Assembly: GCA_958352815.1 (NCBI GenBank)
Contig: CATWQA010000017.1
Span: forward strand, 1-41,668
Length of the DNA: 41,668 nt
Direction: 5' to 3'
From: an uncultured Eubacteriales bacterium
GTDB taxonomy: Bacteria; Bacillota; Clostridia; Monoglobales; Monoglobaceae
Positions 8,417 to 17,377 of this stretch are shown piece after piece. Position 1 is the stretch's first letter, and each line of letters begins with the position of its first letter. A program made the translations under genes and the position numbers. Below the pieces are notes generated by a model. The model did not search any database, was not told the DNA's origin, and saw only the letters and a list, made by a program, of their open reading frames with translations.

Positions 8417-10318
8417 ATGGCAGAAAAGAAACAATTCAAAACCGAGAGCAAAAAGCTCATGGATCTTATGATCAACTCGATTTACACCAACAAGGAGATA
8501 TTTTTAAGAGAGCTTATCAGTAACGCCAGCGACGCTATTGACAAGCTGCGCTTTAAGGGGCTTACCGACAACTCCGTTGAGGTCAGCGGCGATGAGTTCG
8601 GAATGCTGATCACCCTTGATAAGGATGCGAGAACCATTACTCTCTCGGACAACGGTATCGGAATGACCAAGGACGAGCTTGAAAACAACCTGGGAACAAT
8701 TGCAAAGAGCGGAAGCCTGGACTTCAAAACCGAAAACGAAAGCGATGATATTGATATTATCGGTCAGTTCGGCGTCGGCTTCTATTCGGCTTTTATGGTG
8801 GCTTCAAAGGTTACGGTTATAAGCCGCGCTTTCGGCAATGACGAAGCGTGGATTTGGGAGAGCTCGGGCGCGGATGGGTACACTATAACAGAAACTCAAA
8901 AGGACAAGGTGGGCACCGAGATAATTATGGAGCTTAAGCCCGACACCGAGGAGGAAAGCTACAGCGAGTTTTTGGAGGACTACCGCATCTCGGGAATTGT
9001 TAAGAAGTACAGCGACTACGTGCGATATCCCATAAAAATGTACCGCGAGAAAACCAGAGAAAAGGAAAGACCTGCGGACGCGGGAGATGATTACAAGCCC
9101 GAGTACGAAAAGTATACCGAGCTTGACACCTTAAACAGCATGGTTCCCCTTTGGAAGCGGAGCAAAAAGGACGTTACCGACGAGGAGTACAACAGCTTTT
9201 ATAAGGACAAGTTTATGGATTACTCAGACCCCTCAAGGGTTATAGTGACCAAGACAGAGGGCGCAATCAGCTACAACGCATTGTTATTTATTCCCTCTCA
9301 TGCACCCTATGATTACTACACCCGTGAATACGAAAAGGGCTTGCAGCTGTACACCTCAGGCGTTATGATTATGGATAAGTGCGCCGACCTGCTCCCCGAC
9401 TACTTCAGCTTTGTTAAGGGCGTTGTGGACAGTCAGGATCTGTCCCTGAACATATCAAGAGAAATGCTGCAGCAGGACAGACAGCTTACCACAATCCGCA
9501 AGAACCTTGAAAAGAAAATAAAGAACGAGCTGTCCAACATGCGCGACAATGAGCGTGACAAGTACACTGAATTTTGGACTAATTTCGGCAGACAGCTAAA
9601 GTTCGGCTGCTACAACTCTTTCGGTCAAAACAGCGATATGCTTAAAGACCTGCTTATGTTCTACTCCGCAAGAGAGCAAAAAATGATTACTCTTAAGGAA
9701 TATGTTGACGCTATGGGCTCCGAGCAGAAGTATATCTACTACGCAGCAGGCGAGTCAACCGACAGACTGGTAAAGCTCCCGGCTGCGGAAACTGTTCTTG
9801 ACAAGGACTGTGACCTGCTGCTCCTCACCGAGGACGTAGACGAGTTCTGTCTCCAAATTCTGAACGCATATGAGGAGAAGCCCTTTAAGAATATTAACAG
9901 CGGTGATTTAGAGCTTGAAACCGAGGAGGAGAAAAAGGCGGCGGAGACCGCAGGCGAGGAGAGCAAGGAGCTTTTGGAAGCCATAAAGACAGCTCTTGAC
10001 GGAAAGGTTAAAGAGGTTAAGATTTCAACCCGCCTCAAAGACCACCCTGTTTGCCTTACCAGCGAGGGACCCCTGTCTATTGAGATGGAAAAGGTTCTTG
10101 CGTCCATGCCCGGCAATGACGGGGAGAAGCCCGTCAGCGACAAGGTTTTGGAGCTTAACGCCTCGCACCCCGTGTTTGAAAAGCTGAAAGCCGCACTTTC
10201 GGACGCCGAGCTGCTCAAAAAGTATGCGGATATTCTCTATAACCAGGCAAGGCTGATTGAGGGTCTGCCCATTGAGGACCCCGTTGAATATACCGCAAAT
10301 GTATGCAGCTTAATGTAA
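8417..10318 (+). CDS. htpG: Chaperone HtpG (Hsp90)
   Basis: HtpG is the bacterial Hsp90, an ATP-dependent cytosolic chaperone. The 633-residue product has the N-terminal GHKL ATPase motifs NASDAIDKLR and DNGIGMT, a QFGVGFYSAFMVA lid region, the middle domain (VPLWKRSKKDVTDEEYNSFYK) and a C-terminal dimerisation domain, matching the usual length of about 610-640. The start at 8417 (MAEKKQFKTES) has AAAGGAG 9 bp upstream. The frame is open back to 8063, but that extension is repeat DNA and not protein-like. I see no CIRCE or tandem CtsR operator nearby. A terminator follows at 10331-10368. Confidence 0.97.
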   Translation: MAEKKQFKTESKKLMDLMINSIYTNKEIFLRELISNASDAIDKLRFKGLTDNSVEVSGDEFGMLITLDKDARTITLSDNGIGMTKDELENNLGTIAKSGSLDFKTENESDDIDIIGQFGVGFYSAFMVASKVTVISRAFGNDEAWIWESSGADGYTITETQKDKVGTEIIMELKPDTEEESYSEFLEDYRISGIVKKYSDYVRYPIKMYREKTREKERPADAGDDYKPEYEKYTELDTLNSMVPLWKRSKKDVTDEEYNSFYKDKFMDYSDPSRVIVTKTEGAISYNALLFIPSHAPYDYYTREYEKGLQLYTSGVMIMDKCADLLPDYFSFVKGVVDSQDLSLNISREMLQQDRQLTTIRKNLEKKIKNELSNMRDNERDKYTEFWTNFGRQLKFGCYNSFGQNSDMLKDLLMFYSAREQKMITLKEYVDAMGSEQKYIYYAAGESTDRLVKLPAAETVLDKDCDLLLLTEDVDEFCLQILNAYEEKPFKNINSGDLELETEEEKKAAETAGEESKELLEAIKTALDGKVKEVKISTRLKDHPVCLTSEGPLSIEMEKVLASMPGNDGEKPVSDKVLELNASHPVFEKLKAALSDAELLKKYADILYNQARLIEGLPIEDPVEYTANVCSLM

Positions 10319-10330
10319 CAGTAGTTTAAT

Positions 10331-10368
10331 ATTAAAAATTGGACAGGGGTTCCTGTCCAATTTTTAAT
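10331..10368 (+). terminator. Terminator of htpG
   Basis: A 17-bp perfect stem (ATTAAAAATTGGACAGG with its complement, loop GGTT) has an A-run on one side and a T-run on the other, so it could work in both directions. It lies 12 bp after the htpG stop. Confidence 0.88.
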
Positions 10369-10451
10369 AATTTTTAGAAAATCAATTACAGTTTATTTAC
10401 AGTGATTTATACTACACTATAAATTATATTATATATAAGATAACGCTTACC

Positions 10452-10675
10452 CGCGCCTGCGCGCCTAACGCGCGGTCTACGACCGCCTACCGTGCTTGCT
10501 ATCCGCCTTTTGCAAAGGCGGCATAATGCTGCGCCTGCGTATCAGGCGCAGTGCTCCCGAAAAATCGAAGATTTTTCGGGAAGAAGGAGCAAATGCCCGT
10601 AAAAGCGTAGACTTGCTGAATAGGCAAGTCTAGCAAAAAGGGCATATTGCGACGCGGCAGAGCCTTTATCAAAAA
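10452..10675 (-). repeat. Interspersed hairpin repeat, copy B
   Basis: On the minus strand it reads: shared end (rc of 10658-10675, with CTCTG for CTTTG), nested hairpin 10645-10593, the 25-bp CCCGAAAAATC-type palindrome 10580-10556, a GCGCCTG/CAGGCGC hairpin, CCGCCTTTT/AAAGGCGG-type hairpin 10521-10503, spacer AGCAAGCACGG (10500-10490), hairpin 10486-10472 and GGCGCGCAG (10465-10457). It is an inverted copy of D. It fills most of the 432-bp gap between htpG and nspC. Confidence 0.85.
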
Positions 10676-10679
10676 ACAT

Positions 10680-10708
10680 TTGCCATTGCCCTTAAATTAT
10701 GATATAAT
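10680..10708 (+). promoter_or_regulatory. Promoter of nspC
   Basis: TTGCCA (10680-10685), a 17-bp spacer and TATAAT (10703-10708) start only 4 bp after the end of repeat copy B. Confidence 0.78.
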
Positions 10709-10750
10709 CTACGCAAAGATATCCTCATTCTTAAGCAAAGGAGAACGGTT

Positions 10751-11875
10751 ATGGATTTCAACTCAATTCCCACCCCATGTTACGTTATTGATGAGAGCAA
10801 GCTTATCAAAAACCTTGAAATATTAAAGAGCGTCATGGACAGAACCGGCGCAAAAATACTTCTTGCCCAAAAGGCCTTTTCCATGTATGCCATGTACCCT
10901 CTAATCGGCAAATACCTAAGCGGCACGACTGCCAGTTCCTTATTCGAAGCTCGGTTGGGGCACGAGGAGATGCCCGGGCGGGAGACTCACATATACGCCC
11001 CGGCATACAGCGAAAAGGATTTCGAAGAAATAATCAAGATATGCAGCCATGTTGTTTTTAACTCATTTTCCCAATGGAAGAAGTACAAAGACAAAGTTAA
11101 AAACACCAATATTGAGTGCGGCATAAGAATTAACCCTGAATATTCGGAAATTGAGACGGATATATACAATCCGTGCTTTAAGGGCTCCCGCATGGGGGTC
11201 ACCCTTAAAAACTTTGAAGAGGACGAGCTTGACGGAATAAGCGGGCTGCACTTCCATACCATGTGCGAGCAGAACTCGGACGTTTTGCACCGCACTCTGC
11301 CTGAGATTGAGAAAAGGTTCGGAAAGTACCTAAAGCAAATGAAGTGGCTCAACTTCGGCGGCGGACACCACATAACACGAGACGACTATGATATTGACCT
11401 GCTCTGCCAATCAATCGAGTATATGCGGGACAAGTACGACCTTGAGATATACTTAGAGCCGGGAGAAGCTGTGGCGTTGAACGCGGGCTATCTGGTATCG
11501 CAGGTTATGGACGTGGTAAACAACGGCATTGACATTGCTATTCTTGACACCTCCGCCGCCTGCCATATGCCCGACGTGCTGGAAATGCCCTACAGACCTC
11601 CCGTCCTCGGCAGCGGCAAGCCTGATGAGAAGCCGTATACCTACCGCTTCGGGGGCCCCACCTGTCTGGCGGGGGATATAATCGGGGACTATTCCTTTGA
11701 CGAGCCTCTAAAGGCGGGGGACAGAATTGTCTTTGGCGACATGGCAATATACACAACGGTGAAAAACAACACCTTTAACGGAATTAACCTGCCGCACATT
11801 GCGATAAAACGCGGGGACGGCTCTATACAAATCCACAAATCCTTTGGGTACGAGGATTTTAAATCACGGCTTTAA
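10751..11875 (+). CDS. nspC: Carboxynorspermidine/carboxyspermidine decarboxylase
   Basis: NspC is a PLP-dependent alanine-racemase-fold decarboxylase that removes CO2 from carboxynorspermidine or carboxyspermidine, the last step of the aspartate-semialdehyde route to nor- or spermidine. The 374-residue protein shows the family start (IPTPCYVIDESKL), the PLP lysine in LAQKAFS (Lys41), SGLHFHTMCEQ, LNFGGGHHITR, and the C-terminal active-site region with DTSAACHMPD and RFGGPTCLAGD. The length is typical. Its partner enzyme is encoded separately at 22438-23655. AAAGGAG precedes ATG 10751. The QueG-like gene starts 13 bp downstream, so the two are probably co-transcribed. Confidence 0.95.
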   Translation: MDFNSIPTPCYVIDESKLIKNLEILKSVMDRTGAKILLAQKAFSMYAMYPLIGKYLSGTTASSLFEARLGHEEMPGRETHIYAPAYSEKDFEEIIKICSHVVFNSFSQWKKYKDKVKNTNIECGIRINPEYSEIETDIYNPCFKGSRMGVTLKNFEEDELDGISGLHFHTMCEQNSDVLHRTLPEIEKRFGKYLKQMKWLNFGGGHHITRDDYDIDLLCQSIEYMRDKYDLEIYLEPGEAVALNAGYLVSQVMDVVNNGIDIAILDTSAACHMPDVLEMPYRPPVLGSGKPDEKPYTYRFGGPTCLAGDIIGDYSFDEPLKAGDRIVFGDMAIYTTVKNNTFNGINLPHIAIKRGDGSIQIHKSFGYEDFKSRL

Positions 11876-11888
11876 AACAGGAGGAAAC

Positions 11889-12563
11889 ATGAGCGATATA
11901 CAAAAACAAATAACAGAATTTCTCCTTGAAAACGGAGCGGGGCAGGTAGGCTTTTGCCGCCTTGAGGACGAAGGCTTCGGCAGCAACAACTTCGGCTTAA
12001 AATACGCCGTTTCCTACACCGTTCCTCTGTCAAACGCCGTTGTAGAGCAAATAGACACCGCTCCCACCCATACCTACTTTCATCACTACAGAACCGTCAA
12101 CACTCTTATTGACAACAATTCCCTTAAAGCGGGGTTTATGCTGGCGCGGGAAGGGTATAAATACGTCTGCATACCCGCCTCACAATCCGTCAACGGGCTT
12201 CAAGGGATATTTTCACACAAGTATGCGGCAGTTATGTCAGGCTTGGGCTTTGTTGGAAAAAGCGGACTGTTTATTTCAAAAGAAAACGGCCCCCGAGTGC
12301 GCCTGGGAACCATACTGACCGACTGCGATAAATTTGAAGTAAACAATAAGGTTACGGAATGTGAGTGCGGCGAATGCAATCTTTGCAAAAAGGCCTGCCC
12401 TGCAATGGCAATAACAGGCAACCTGTGGAAGGCGGGCGACCCCCGAGAGAACATTGTGGACGCTCTTGCGTGCAGCGAGCACATGAAAAGAGCCTACAAG
12501 CACATAGGCAGAGGCGTGGTCTGCGGAATATGTATGCGGGTATGCCCCAAAGGGCGGAAATAG
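11889..12563 (+). CDS. Short QueG-like double [4Fe-4S] protein
   Basis: The 224-residue protein has the C-terminal double-cluster ferredoxin region of epoxyqueuosine reductase (CECGECNLCKKACP and CGICMRVCPKG) and a preceding catalytic-domain-like segment (GLGFVGKSGLFIS, RVRLGTILTD). Full QueG is about 300-380 residues and often carries a HEAT tail; this one lacks the tail and has a reduced N-terminal part. It may be a QueG-related reductase of unknown substrate rather than true QueG. ATG 11889 has AGGAGG at ideal spacing; the longer ORF start at 11844 lies inside nspC. It converges with the response regulator gene, 6 bp away. Confidence 0.85.
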   Translation: MSDIQKQITEFLLENGAGQVGFCRLEDEGFGSNNFGLKYAVSYTVPLSNAVVEQIDTAPTHTYFHHYRTVNTLIDNNSLKAGFMLAREGYKYVCIPASQSVNGLQGIFSHKYAAVMSGLGFVGKSGLFISKENGPRVRLGTILTDCDKFEVNNKVTECECGECNLCKKACPAMAITGNLWKAGDPRENIVDALACSEHMKRAYKHIGRGVVCGICMRVCPKGRK

Positions 12564-12569
12564 CGTGGG

Positions 12570-13256
12570 CTACATGGCAAGCCTGTAGCCTGCGCCCCAC
12601 ACCGTTTCTATATATTTTTCTTTTGAATACTTTTCGATTTTATCTCTTATGCGCTGAATATGGACTGTCACGGTGGACACATCTCCGATGGCGTCCATGC
12701 CCCAAATCCTGTCAAAAAGTCTGTCCTTGCTGAACACAATGTTGGGGTTTTCCAATAAAAACAGCAGCAGCTCATACTCCTTAACCGTCAGAGATATTTC
12801 GGTTCCGCATACCAGCACCCGTCTGGAGGCGGGATCAACCTCCAAATCCTTAAACCTTATTACCTCATTCTCCTTTTTGGCGTTGCTGCTTTTCAGGTCT
12901 CCGTAACGCTTTATGTGTGCCTTGACTCTTGCGACCATTTCGGACGGCGAAAAGGGCTTTGAGATATAGTCGTCCGCTCCCAGCCCCAGGCCCCGTATTT
13001 TGTCTATGTCCTCGCCCCTTGCGGACAGGAATATAACCGGTATGTCCTTAGCCCGCCTGAGCTCTGTGCACACCGAAAACCCGTCCCGTCTCGGCAGCAT
13101 AACGTCTATTATAACCAAGCTGTAGTCATTCTCCAAAGCCATTTTAAGGCCGCTCTCTCCGTCCGCCGCAATATGGCACTCGAAGCCGTTTGCAGTCAAA
13201 TAATCCCGCTCCAGCTCGGCTATACTCTTGTCGTCCTCAATAATTAAAATTTTCAT
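12570..13256 (-). CDS. OmpR/PhoB-family response regulator
   Basis: A receiver domain (acidic pair EDD at 7-9, phosphoacceptor Asp51 in IIDVMLP, Lys100 in YISKPF) is followed by a winged-helix DNA-binding domain ending ETVWGAGYRLAM. The length of 228 residues is normal. Its ATG overlaps the histidine kinase stop by 4 bp (ATGA), which indicates translational coupling. It is the last gene of the ABC transporter and two-component operon, so it probably controls this operon in response to an envelope signal or antimicrobial compound, as BceRS/BcrRS-like systems do. The target is inferred. Confidence 0.95.
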   Translation of the reverse strand: MKILIIEDDKSIAELERDYLTANGFECHIAADGESGLKMALENDYSLVIIDVMLPRRDGFSVCTELRRAKDIPVIFLSARGEDIDKIRGLGLGADDYISKPFSPSEMVARVKAHIKRYGDLKSSNAKKENEVIRFKDLEVDPASRRVLVCGTEISLTVKEYELLLFLLENPNIVFSKDRLFDRIWGMDAIGDVSTVTVHIQRIRDKIEKYSKEKYIETVWGAGYRLAM

Positions 13257-14392
13257 AGTTCCATTCCCTGCTCTCTGTTTGTTTTGGGCAGCCTGATGTA
13301 TACCGTAACCCCGGGCTCAGGCTCGTTAGCCCTCATCCATATACTGCCGCCGTGCTCTCTTATAATCTTACGGCAAATTGAAAGCCCCAGCCCGTTTCCC
13401 GTGCTGTTCAAATTCCTTGCCGGGTCGCCTCTGAAAAAAGTCTCAAAAACCTTACTCTCCTCATTTTCGCCTATTCCTATTCCAATGTCCGCAAAGGAGA
13501 TTAAGGCGTGGTCTTTGCTGTCGGTGATTTCCACCCGTAGGCTTCCTCTCTCTGCGGGTCGCTTGTACCTTATTGTGTTCTCTATTATGTTGGAGAATAC
13601 CCGCTTCATTTTGTCCCCGTCAAAGCGAACAAATATTTCCTCATCAATTCCCCAAACGCTTAGGTCTATATCTACCTTTTCCAAATCTATGGAATATTCC
13701 TCAAGTACAGAGCCGATAAATTCGCACATATTCATGCTCCGCATATCATAAGGGGCGGCTTCCAATTCCAGCTTAGAATAAAGAGACAGCTGATCCACCA
13801 TTTTTTCTATAGTTTCCGCCTTTGCCTGCACTGTGTCAAGATACTTGTCTATCATCTCGGGGCTTGAAGCAATACCGTCTCGTATTCCCTCAACGTACCC
13901 CTTAATAGAGGTTATGGGGGTTTTGAGGTCGTGAGAGATATTGGCTATAAGCAGCTTGCTTTGCCTGTTCCGCTCAACGCCGTCCCTCACAGCCTGCTTG
14001 AGCCTTATTCTCAGCCGCTCCATGGAGTCGTATACCTCTCTTATCTCCATATCCCCGGTGCAGGTAAATTCATAGTCCAAATCCCCCTCTGCAAGATGCT
14101 CCATTGCGGCGGACATCTTTTTAAGAGGAGTCAGTATTCCACGGGAAAGATACGCCGTGACTCCAACGCAGCAGAGAGACACAACGGCAATTATAATCAA
14201 TATCCACGTCATTACATATTTGCGAAACATGGGGTTTTCTAAAGAAGGAACGCCCCCGTTTACCTCAATGGTTATATTCGGAAAAAGACTTGCCCCAAGC
14301 GCCAAAATAAAAGCTGTTATGAGCAGCATTAAAAATATGGGCAGCACCAGCATTACCACAGAGGATAAGAAAAATTTTGTTCTGATAGACAT
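13253..14392 (-). CDS. Sensor histidine kinase
   Basis: The 379-residue kinase has two membrane helices (about residues 8-36 and 61-82) around a short extracellular loop, a HAMP linker (about 83-135), the H-box ISHDLKTPITS with His154, an N-box (IIENTIRYK), G1 (DIGIGIG), F-box (FETFFRG) and G2 (GNGLGLSICRK). The extracellular loop of only about 25 residues suggests sensing in or near the membrane or through the neighbouring transporter. It starts 2 bp after the permease stop, with AAGGAAG inside the permease end. Confidence 0.95.
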   Translation of the reverse strand: MSIRTKFFLSSVVMLVLPIFLMLLITAFILALGASLFPNITIEVNGGVPSLENPMFRKYVMTWILIIIAVVSLCCVGVTAYLSRGILTPLKKMSAAMEHLAEGDLDYEFTCTGDMEIREVYDSMERLRIRLKQAVRDGVERNRQSKLLIANISHDLKTPITSIKGYVEGIRDGIASSPEMIDKYLDTVQAKAETIEKMVDQLSLYSKLELEAAPYDMRSMNMCEFIGSVLEEYSIDLEKVDIDLSVWGIDEEIFVRFDGDKMKRVFSNIIENTIRYKRPAERGSLRVEITDSKDHALISFADIGIGIGENEESKVFETFFRGDPARNLNSTGNGLGLSICRKIIREHGGSIWMRANEPEPGVTVYIRLPKTNREQGMEL

Positions 14393-14393
14393 A

Positions 14394-15140
14394 TTACGCT
14401 TCCTTAAACTTAAAAATATAATAACCTACAGAGCCGAAAACTAAGCCGTACCCCAAAAGCAGCAGCGCCTTTACCGCCGACGCCAAATAGGGCATTCCTC
14501 CGCCCAGCCAAATCTTGTGCCACTGCATATACCCTGTGAACACAAGTCCGCTCAGGCTGGGGAAATATATTCCGGCAATCTTAAGCCCCGCATAAACTAT
14601 TATACACAAAAACATTGCCATTGTCGAGCTTTTCACGAGCTGATTTATCATCACCGCCATAAGAATAACCACCAGCATGGGCACAATATCCAGAGCGTAG
14701 GCGCAGAGGGCGTACCCCAAATTAGCAATTCTTGCGGAAATCACCAAATCCGCCGCGCACGACGCCAGCAGCACTCCCGCCATATTAATGACGGCAAGGC
14801 ACAAAACAGCGGCTATCTTCCCTGTAAAAACCTTGTATCTTTCAACAGGGCGCATAAAAACGCTGCGGATTGTCCTGCTGTCAAACTCCGCCGCAAACAG
14901 CTCACATACCGCCATGATTGATATAAAGGGAATAACTATCTCAATAAAAAAGCTCATCATAACCAAGGCGGTGTTCATGTTGCCCATAGTAAAGAACCCG
15001 TTCGACAGCTTTGAGCTGAGCAGCTTCACGCACGCCGCCCCGCCGCATATTCCCATCTGTATAATCAAAAATACCAAATACTTTTTTCTCGCAAACAGCT
15101 TTGAGCACTCGTTTTTAAAGCTTGCCGATATTCTCTCCAT
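14394..15140 (-). CDS. ABC-2 type transporter permease
   Basis: The protein begins MERISASFKNECSKLFARKKY, a cytoplasmic lead typical of ABC-2 permeases, and then has about six hydrophobic segments to the end (248 residues). FDSRTIRSVFMRPVERYKVFTGK is the coupling-helix region common in BcrB/NosY-like permeases. ATG 15140 is preceded by GGAGG and overlaps the ATPase gene by 26 bp; the longer start at 15236 lies deep in the ATPase gene and is unlikely. With the ATPase it forms an exporter whose substrate is unknown. Confidence 0.92.
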   Translation of the reverse strand: MERISASFKNECSKLFARKKYLVFLIIQMGICGGAACVKLLSSKLSNGFFTMGNMNTALVMMSFFIEIVIPFISIMAVCELFAAEFDSRTIRSVFMRPVERYKVFTGKIAAVLCLAVINMAGVLLASCAADLVISARIANLGYALCAYALDIVPMLVVILMAVMINQLVKSSTMAMFLCIIVYAGLKIAGIYFPSLSGLVFTGYMQWHKIWLGGGMPYLASAVKALLLLGYGLVFGSVGYYIFKFKEA

Positions 15141-15885
15141 AGTTACCTCCCATTCCGCCGCTTCTGACCGTTGACAGAAAATAATCCTCAAGAGAGGGAT
15201 TGTTTTCCAGTATCTTATCCATATCCTCAAAGGCAAGAAGTCTGCCCTCGCTGATTACAGCCGCCTTGGTGCACATTTTTTCCAGCTCCGCCGCAATATG
15301 CCCGGCAATCAGAAAGGTTACCCCCTCCTTTTCCGCCATTTCCTTAACCGTCTCCCGTATATGAACGACCCCCTCAATGTCAAGTCCGTTGGTGGGCTCA
15401 TCCAAAATCACCAGGCGCGGCTTTGACAAAAGCGCCAGGGCAATCCCCAGTCTCTGCCTCATTCCCAGAGAAAACCGCCCCGCCTTATCACCTGCGTATT
15501 TTTCAAGGCTCACCAGCCGCAGAACCTCATTTATCCGCGCCTCCGCATCTCCTCGGCTCAGCTCGGGATAAAACCGCGCCGCCATTGCCAAATTCTGATA
15601 AGCCGTCATGTTATCATACAGGGCGGGGGCTTCAATCAGGCAGCCCACATTTTCTGTTGCCGCTTCAAACTCCGTATCTATATCATGGTCAAAAATGCGG
15701 ATTTCGCCCTCGTCCGCGCTGCACATTCCCATGATTGCCTTCATAGCCGTGCTCTTGCCCGAACCGTTAGGCCCCAGCAGCCCCACGACCTCACCCTCGT
15801 GAACATTCATTGTAATGCTGTATACGCCTCTGTTGTTTTTATACAGCTTTTTCAGGTTTCTAACCGATAGAACCGTTCTTGCCAT
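15115..15885 (-). CDS. ABC transporter ATP-binding protein (BcrA/CcmA type)
   Basis: The 256-residue ATPase shows Walker A (GPNGSGKST, about 38-46), the signature FSLGMRQRLGIA, Walker B (LVILDEPTNGLD) and a switch histidine (LIAGH). DNA-binding-like or exporter accessory domains are absent, so it is the stand-alone subunit of an ABC-2 exporter. I chose ATG 15885 (MARTVLSVRNLKK) because AAGGAAGG precedes it and the family starts there; an in-frame upstream start at 15933 adds 16 unlikely residues. It leads the operon ATPase-permease-kinase-regulator. I see no clear promoter in front of it. Confidence 0.93.
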   Translation of the reverse strand: MARTVLSVRNLKKLYKNNRGVYSITMNVHEGEVVGLLGPNGSGKSTAMKAIMGMCSADEGEIRIFDHDIDTEFEAATENVGCLIEAPALYDNMTAYQNLAMAARFYPELSRGDAEARINEVLRLVSLEKYAGDKAGRFSLGMRQRLGIALALLSKPRLVILDEPTNGLDIEGVVHIRETVKEMAEKEGVTFLIAGHIAAELEKMCTKAAVISEGRLLAFEDMDKILENNPSLEDYFLSTVRSGGMGGNYGENIGKL

Positions 15886-15964
15886 GCCTATACCTTCCTT
15901 TCTGCAAGCGGCAGCGTCCCTCTTGCTGTGCAATACTTAAAACTTTATATATCAGAACCAATCT

Positions 15965-16207
15965 ATTTTGATAAAGGCTTTGCCTTTGAAACCATTGCCG
16001 AGCCCTCGTCGGAGCAAAGTTCGCTAAGCTACGTTTTTCTTTGACAAGAAAAACATTCGCCCGCTTCCTTGCCCCTCCTTCTTCCCAAAAAATCTTCGAT
16101 TTTTCGGGAGCCCTGCCCGCCCCGGCGCTCGGGGAGGTCGGGCGAGCGCAACGGGGCGGGCGATTTGCCAAAGTATCAAATATAAATAAAATTACATGGG
16201 TATAGAA
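15965..16207 (+). repeat. Interspersed hairpin repeat, copy C
   Basis: It starts with the exact shared end (15965-15982) followed by CCTTTGAAACCATT as in copy F1. It then contains a GTTTTTCTT/AAGAAAAAC hairpin, the 17-mer AAAAATCTTCGATTTTT (16088-16104) and the GC-rich stem-loop 16115-16162. The right flank (ATCAAAT, ATAAAATTACATGG) is also present after copy A2. It fills most of the 380-bp gap between the ABC ATPase gene and the 16266-17255 gene. No gene is seen in the gap. Confidence 0.8.
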
Positions 16208-16265
16208 AAAATAAAATTTTAGTATTTACATGGCACTCTTATGAGGGACGCCGTACCCTGCCCGC

Positions 16266-17255
16266 TTATTCCTCTATTTCAATTGTCACACCATCGGAAG
16301 CTTCCGCCGCTTCCCCTGCCGGGGCATCAACTTCGTATGTGTTGATTATGGGAACAGACTCGTAATCATCCAAATTTTCCCGCTCAATTGAGGTTGTGCC
16401 GAAGTCGTCAACCGTCATATCAACATACATTTCTATGTTCTTAGGGCTGCCCGTGCTGTCGTAGCCTGTTATAATCAGCTTTCCCTCAAAGGCGCAAACT
16501 CTGTCTTCTCCGTCTACAGTAACCGTTCCGCTGACGCTGCTTACATAGGGCTCTTTCTCGTTTAAGAACATCTCGTCAAGCATATTGGCATAGCCCTCCT
16601 CGAGCCCTACGATTTCCGACTTATCATTGTTCATACGAATGCCGGCGCACATAAAGGAGAATCCCGCCGATACATAACTTGGGAGCTGCTCCCCCGTCAT
16701 GTTCAGACTATAGGTTCTGTTGCTGCCGTCAGTCTGAGCCAGGACGATGTTGTTCTTTACATCGCCTACCATAGTGTCGCACAGAGCTTCAACTAAGTTG
16801 ACGCCCTTTGTGAACATTTCATTGTCTCTGCTTGCCACCATGGGAAAATCCTGTTCCATGGATGACGGAATTTTATACTTTGTAACAGTGTTGGGCTCGC
16901 CTCCGGCATATTGCTCGGCGTATTCAGACAACATGTATCCGTCCTGCATGGTTTTTACATAGCTGCTGGTGTAACCCCAGGAGGTGTTATAATCCATTTT
17001 ATCCTGCATTTTCACGCCGCCGTTTTTATCGACCTTTACGCTTCCGTCATAAACGCCCGCGTTCATGCCGTCAAAAGAAGCTCCCATTGTCATATTAACC
17101 GTATAGTTATCGGCGTATAAAAGGTTTTTCACTCCGTCTTTAATTGCGGCGTATCCCCCGGCATTGTCGTAGTTAGCGAATACCGCCATGCTTAAAACCA
17201 TGAGGCTTACGCCGATACACACAAGACCTCTGATTTTGCGGTTTTTCTTTTTCAT
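16266..17255 (-). CDS. Secreted or membrane-anchored protein of unknown function
   Basis: The 329-residue product has a basic start (MKKKNRKIRG) and one hydrophobic helix (about 11-28) that is a signal peptide or anchor. The remainder is a hydrophilic, beta-rich domain outside the cell with repeated KVDKNGG/TVDGED turns, ending in an acidic tail. The pattern resembles accessory lipoprotein-like sensors with a large beta-sheet domain, but I recognise no family. ATG 17255 has GAGGA upstream. It lies upstream of the ABC/two-component operon on the same strand, separated by repeat copy C, so a functional link is possible but unproven. Confidence 0.82.
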   Translation of the reverse strand: MKKKNRKIRGLVCIGVSLMVLSMAVFANYDNAGGYAAIKDGVKNLLYADNYTVNMTMGASFDGMNAGVYDGSVKVDKNGGVKMQDKMDYNTSWGYTSSYVKTMQDGYMLSEYAEQYAGGEPNTVTKYKIPSSMEQDFPMVASRDNEMFTKGVNLVEALCDTMVGDVKNNIVLAQTDGSNRTYSLNMTGEQLPSYVSAGFSFMCAGIRMNNDKSEIVGLEEGYANMLDEMFLNEKEPYVSSVSGTVTVDGEDRVCAFEGKLIITGYDSTGSPKNIEMYVDMTVDDFGTTSIERENLDDYESVPIINTYEVDAPAGEAAEASDGVTIEIEE

Positions 17256-17377
17256 AAATAATCCTCACTTTCCGATTTAATAATTTAGGTTTGCATATGC
17301 TTCAGCCTATATTTAGATTATAAATCCCTAAACTTAAAAACAAATATATAAATTATTAAATATTTATAAACTATTTG

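Noticed and set aside
11889..12563. Calling the iron-sulfur protein true QueG
   Set aside because: It is shorter than QueG and lacks the C-terminal tail; no other queuosine gene is nearby.
15860..16171. A minus-strand ORF of 103 codons, and similar ORFs at 17318-17645 and 22129-22433
   Set aside because: They share peptides such as FQRQSLYQNRL because the common repeat end is read through in each. They have no gene context and are products of the repeat family.
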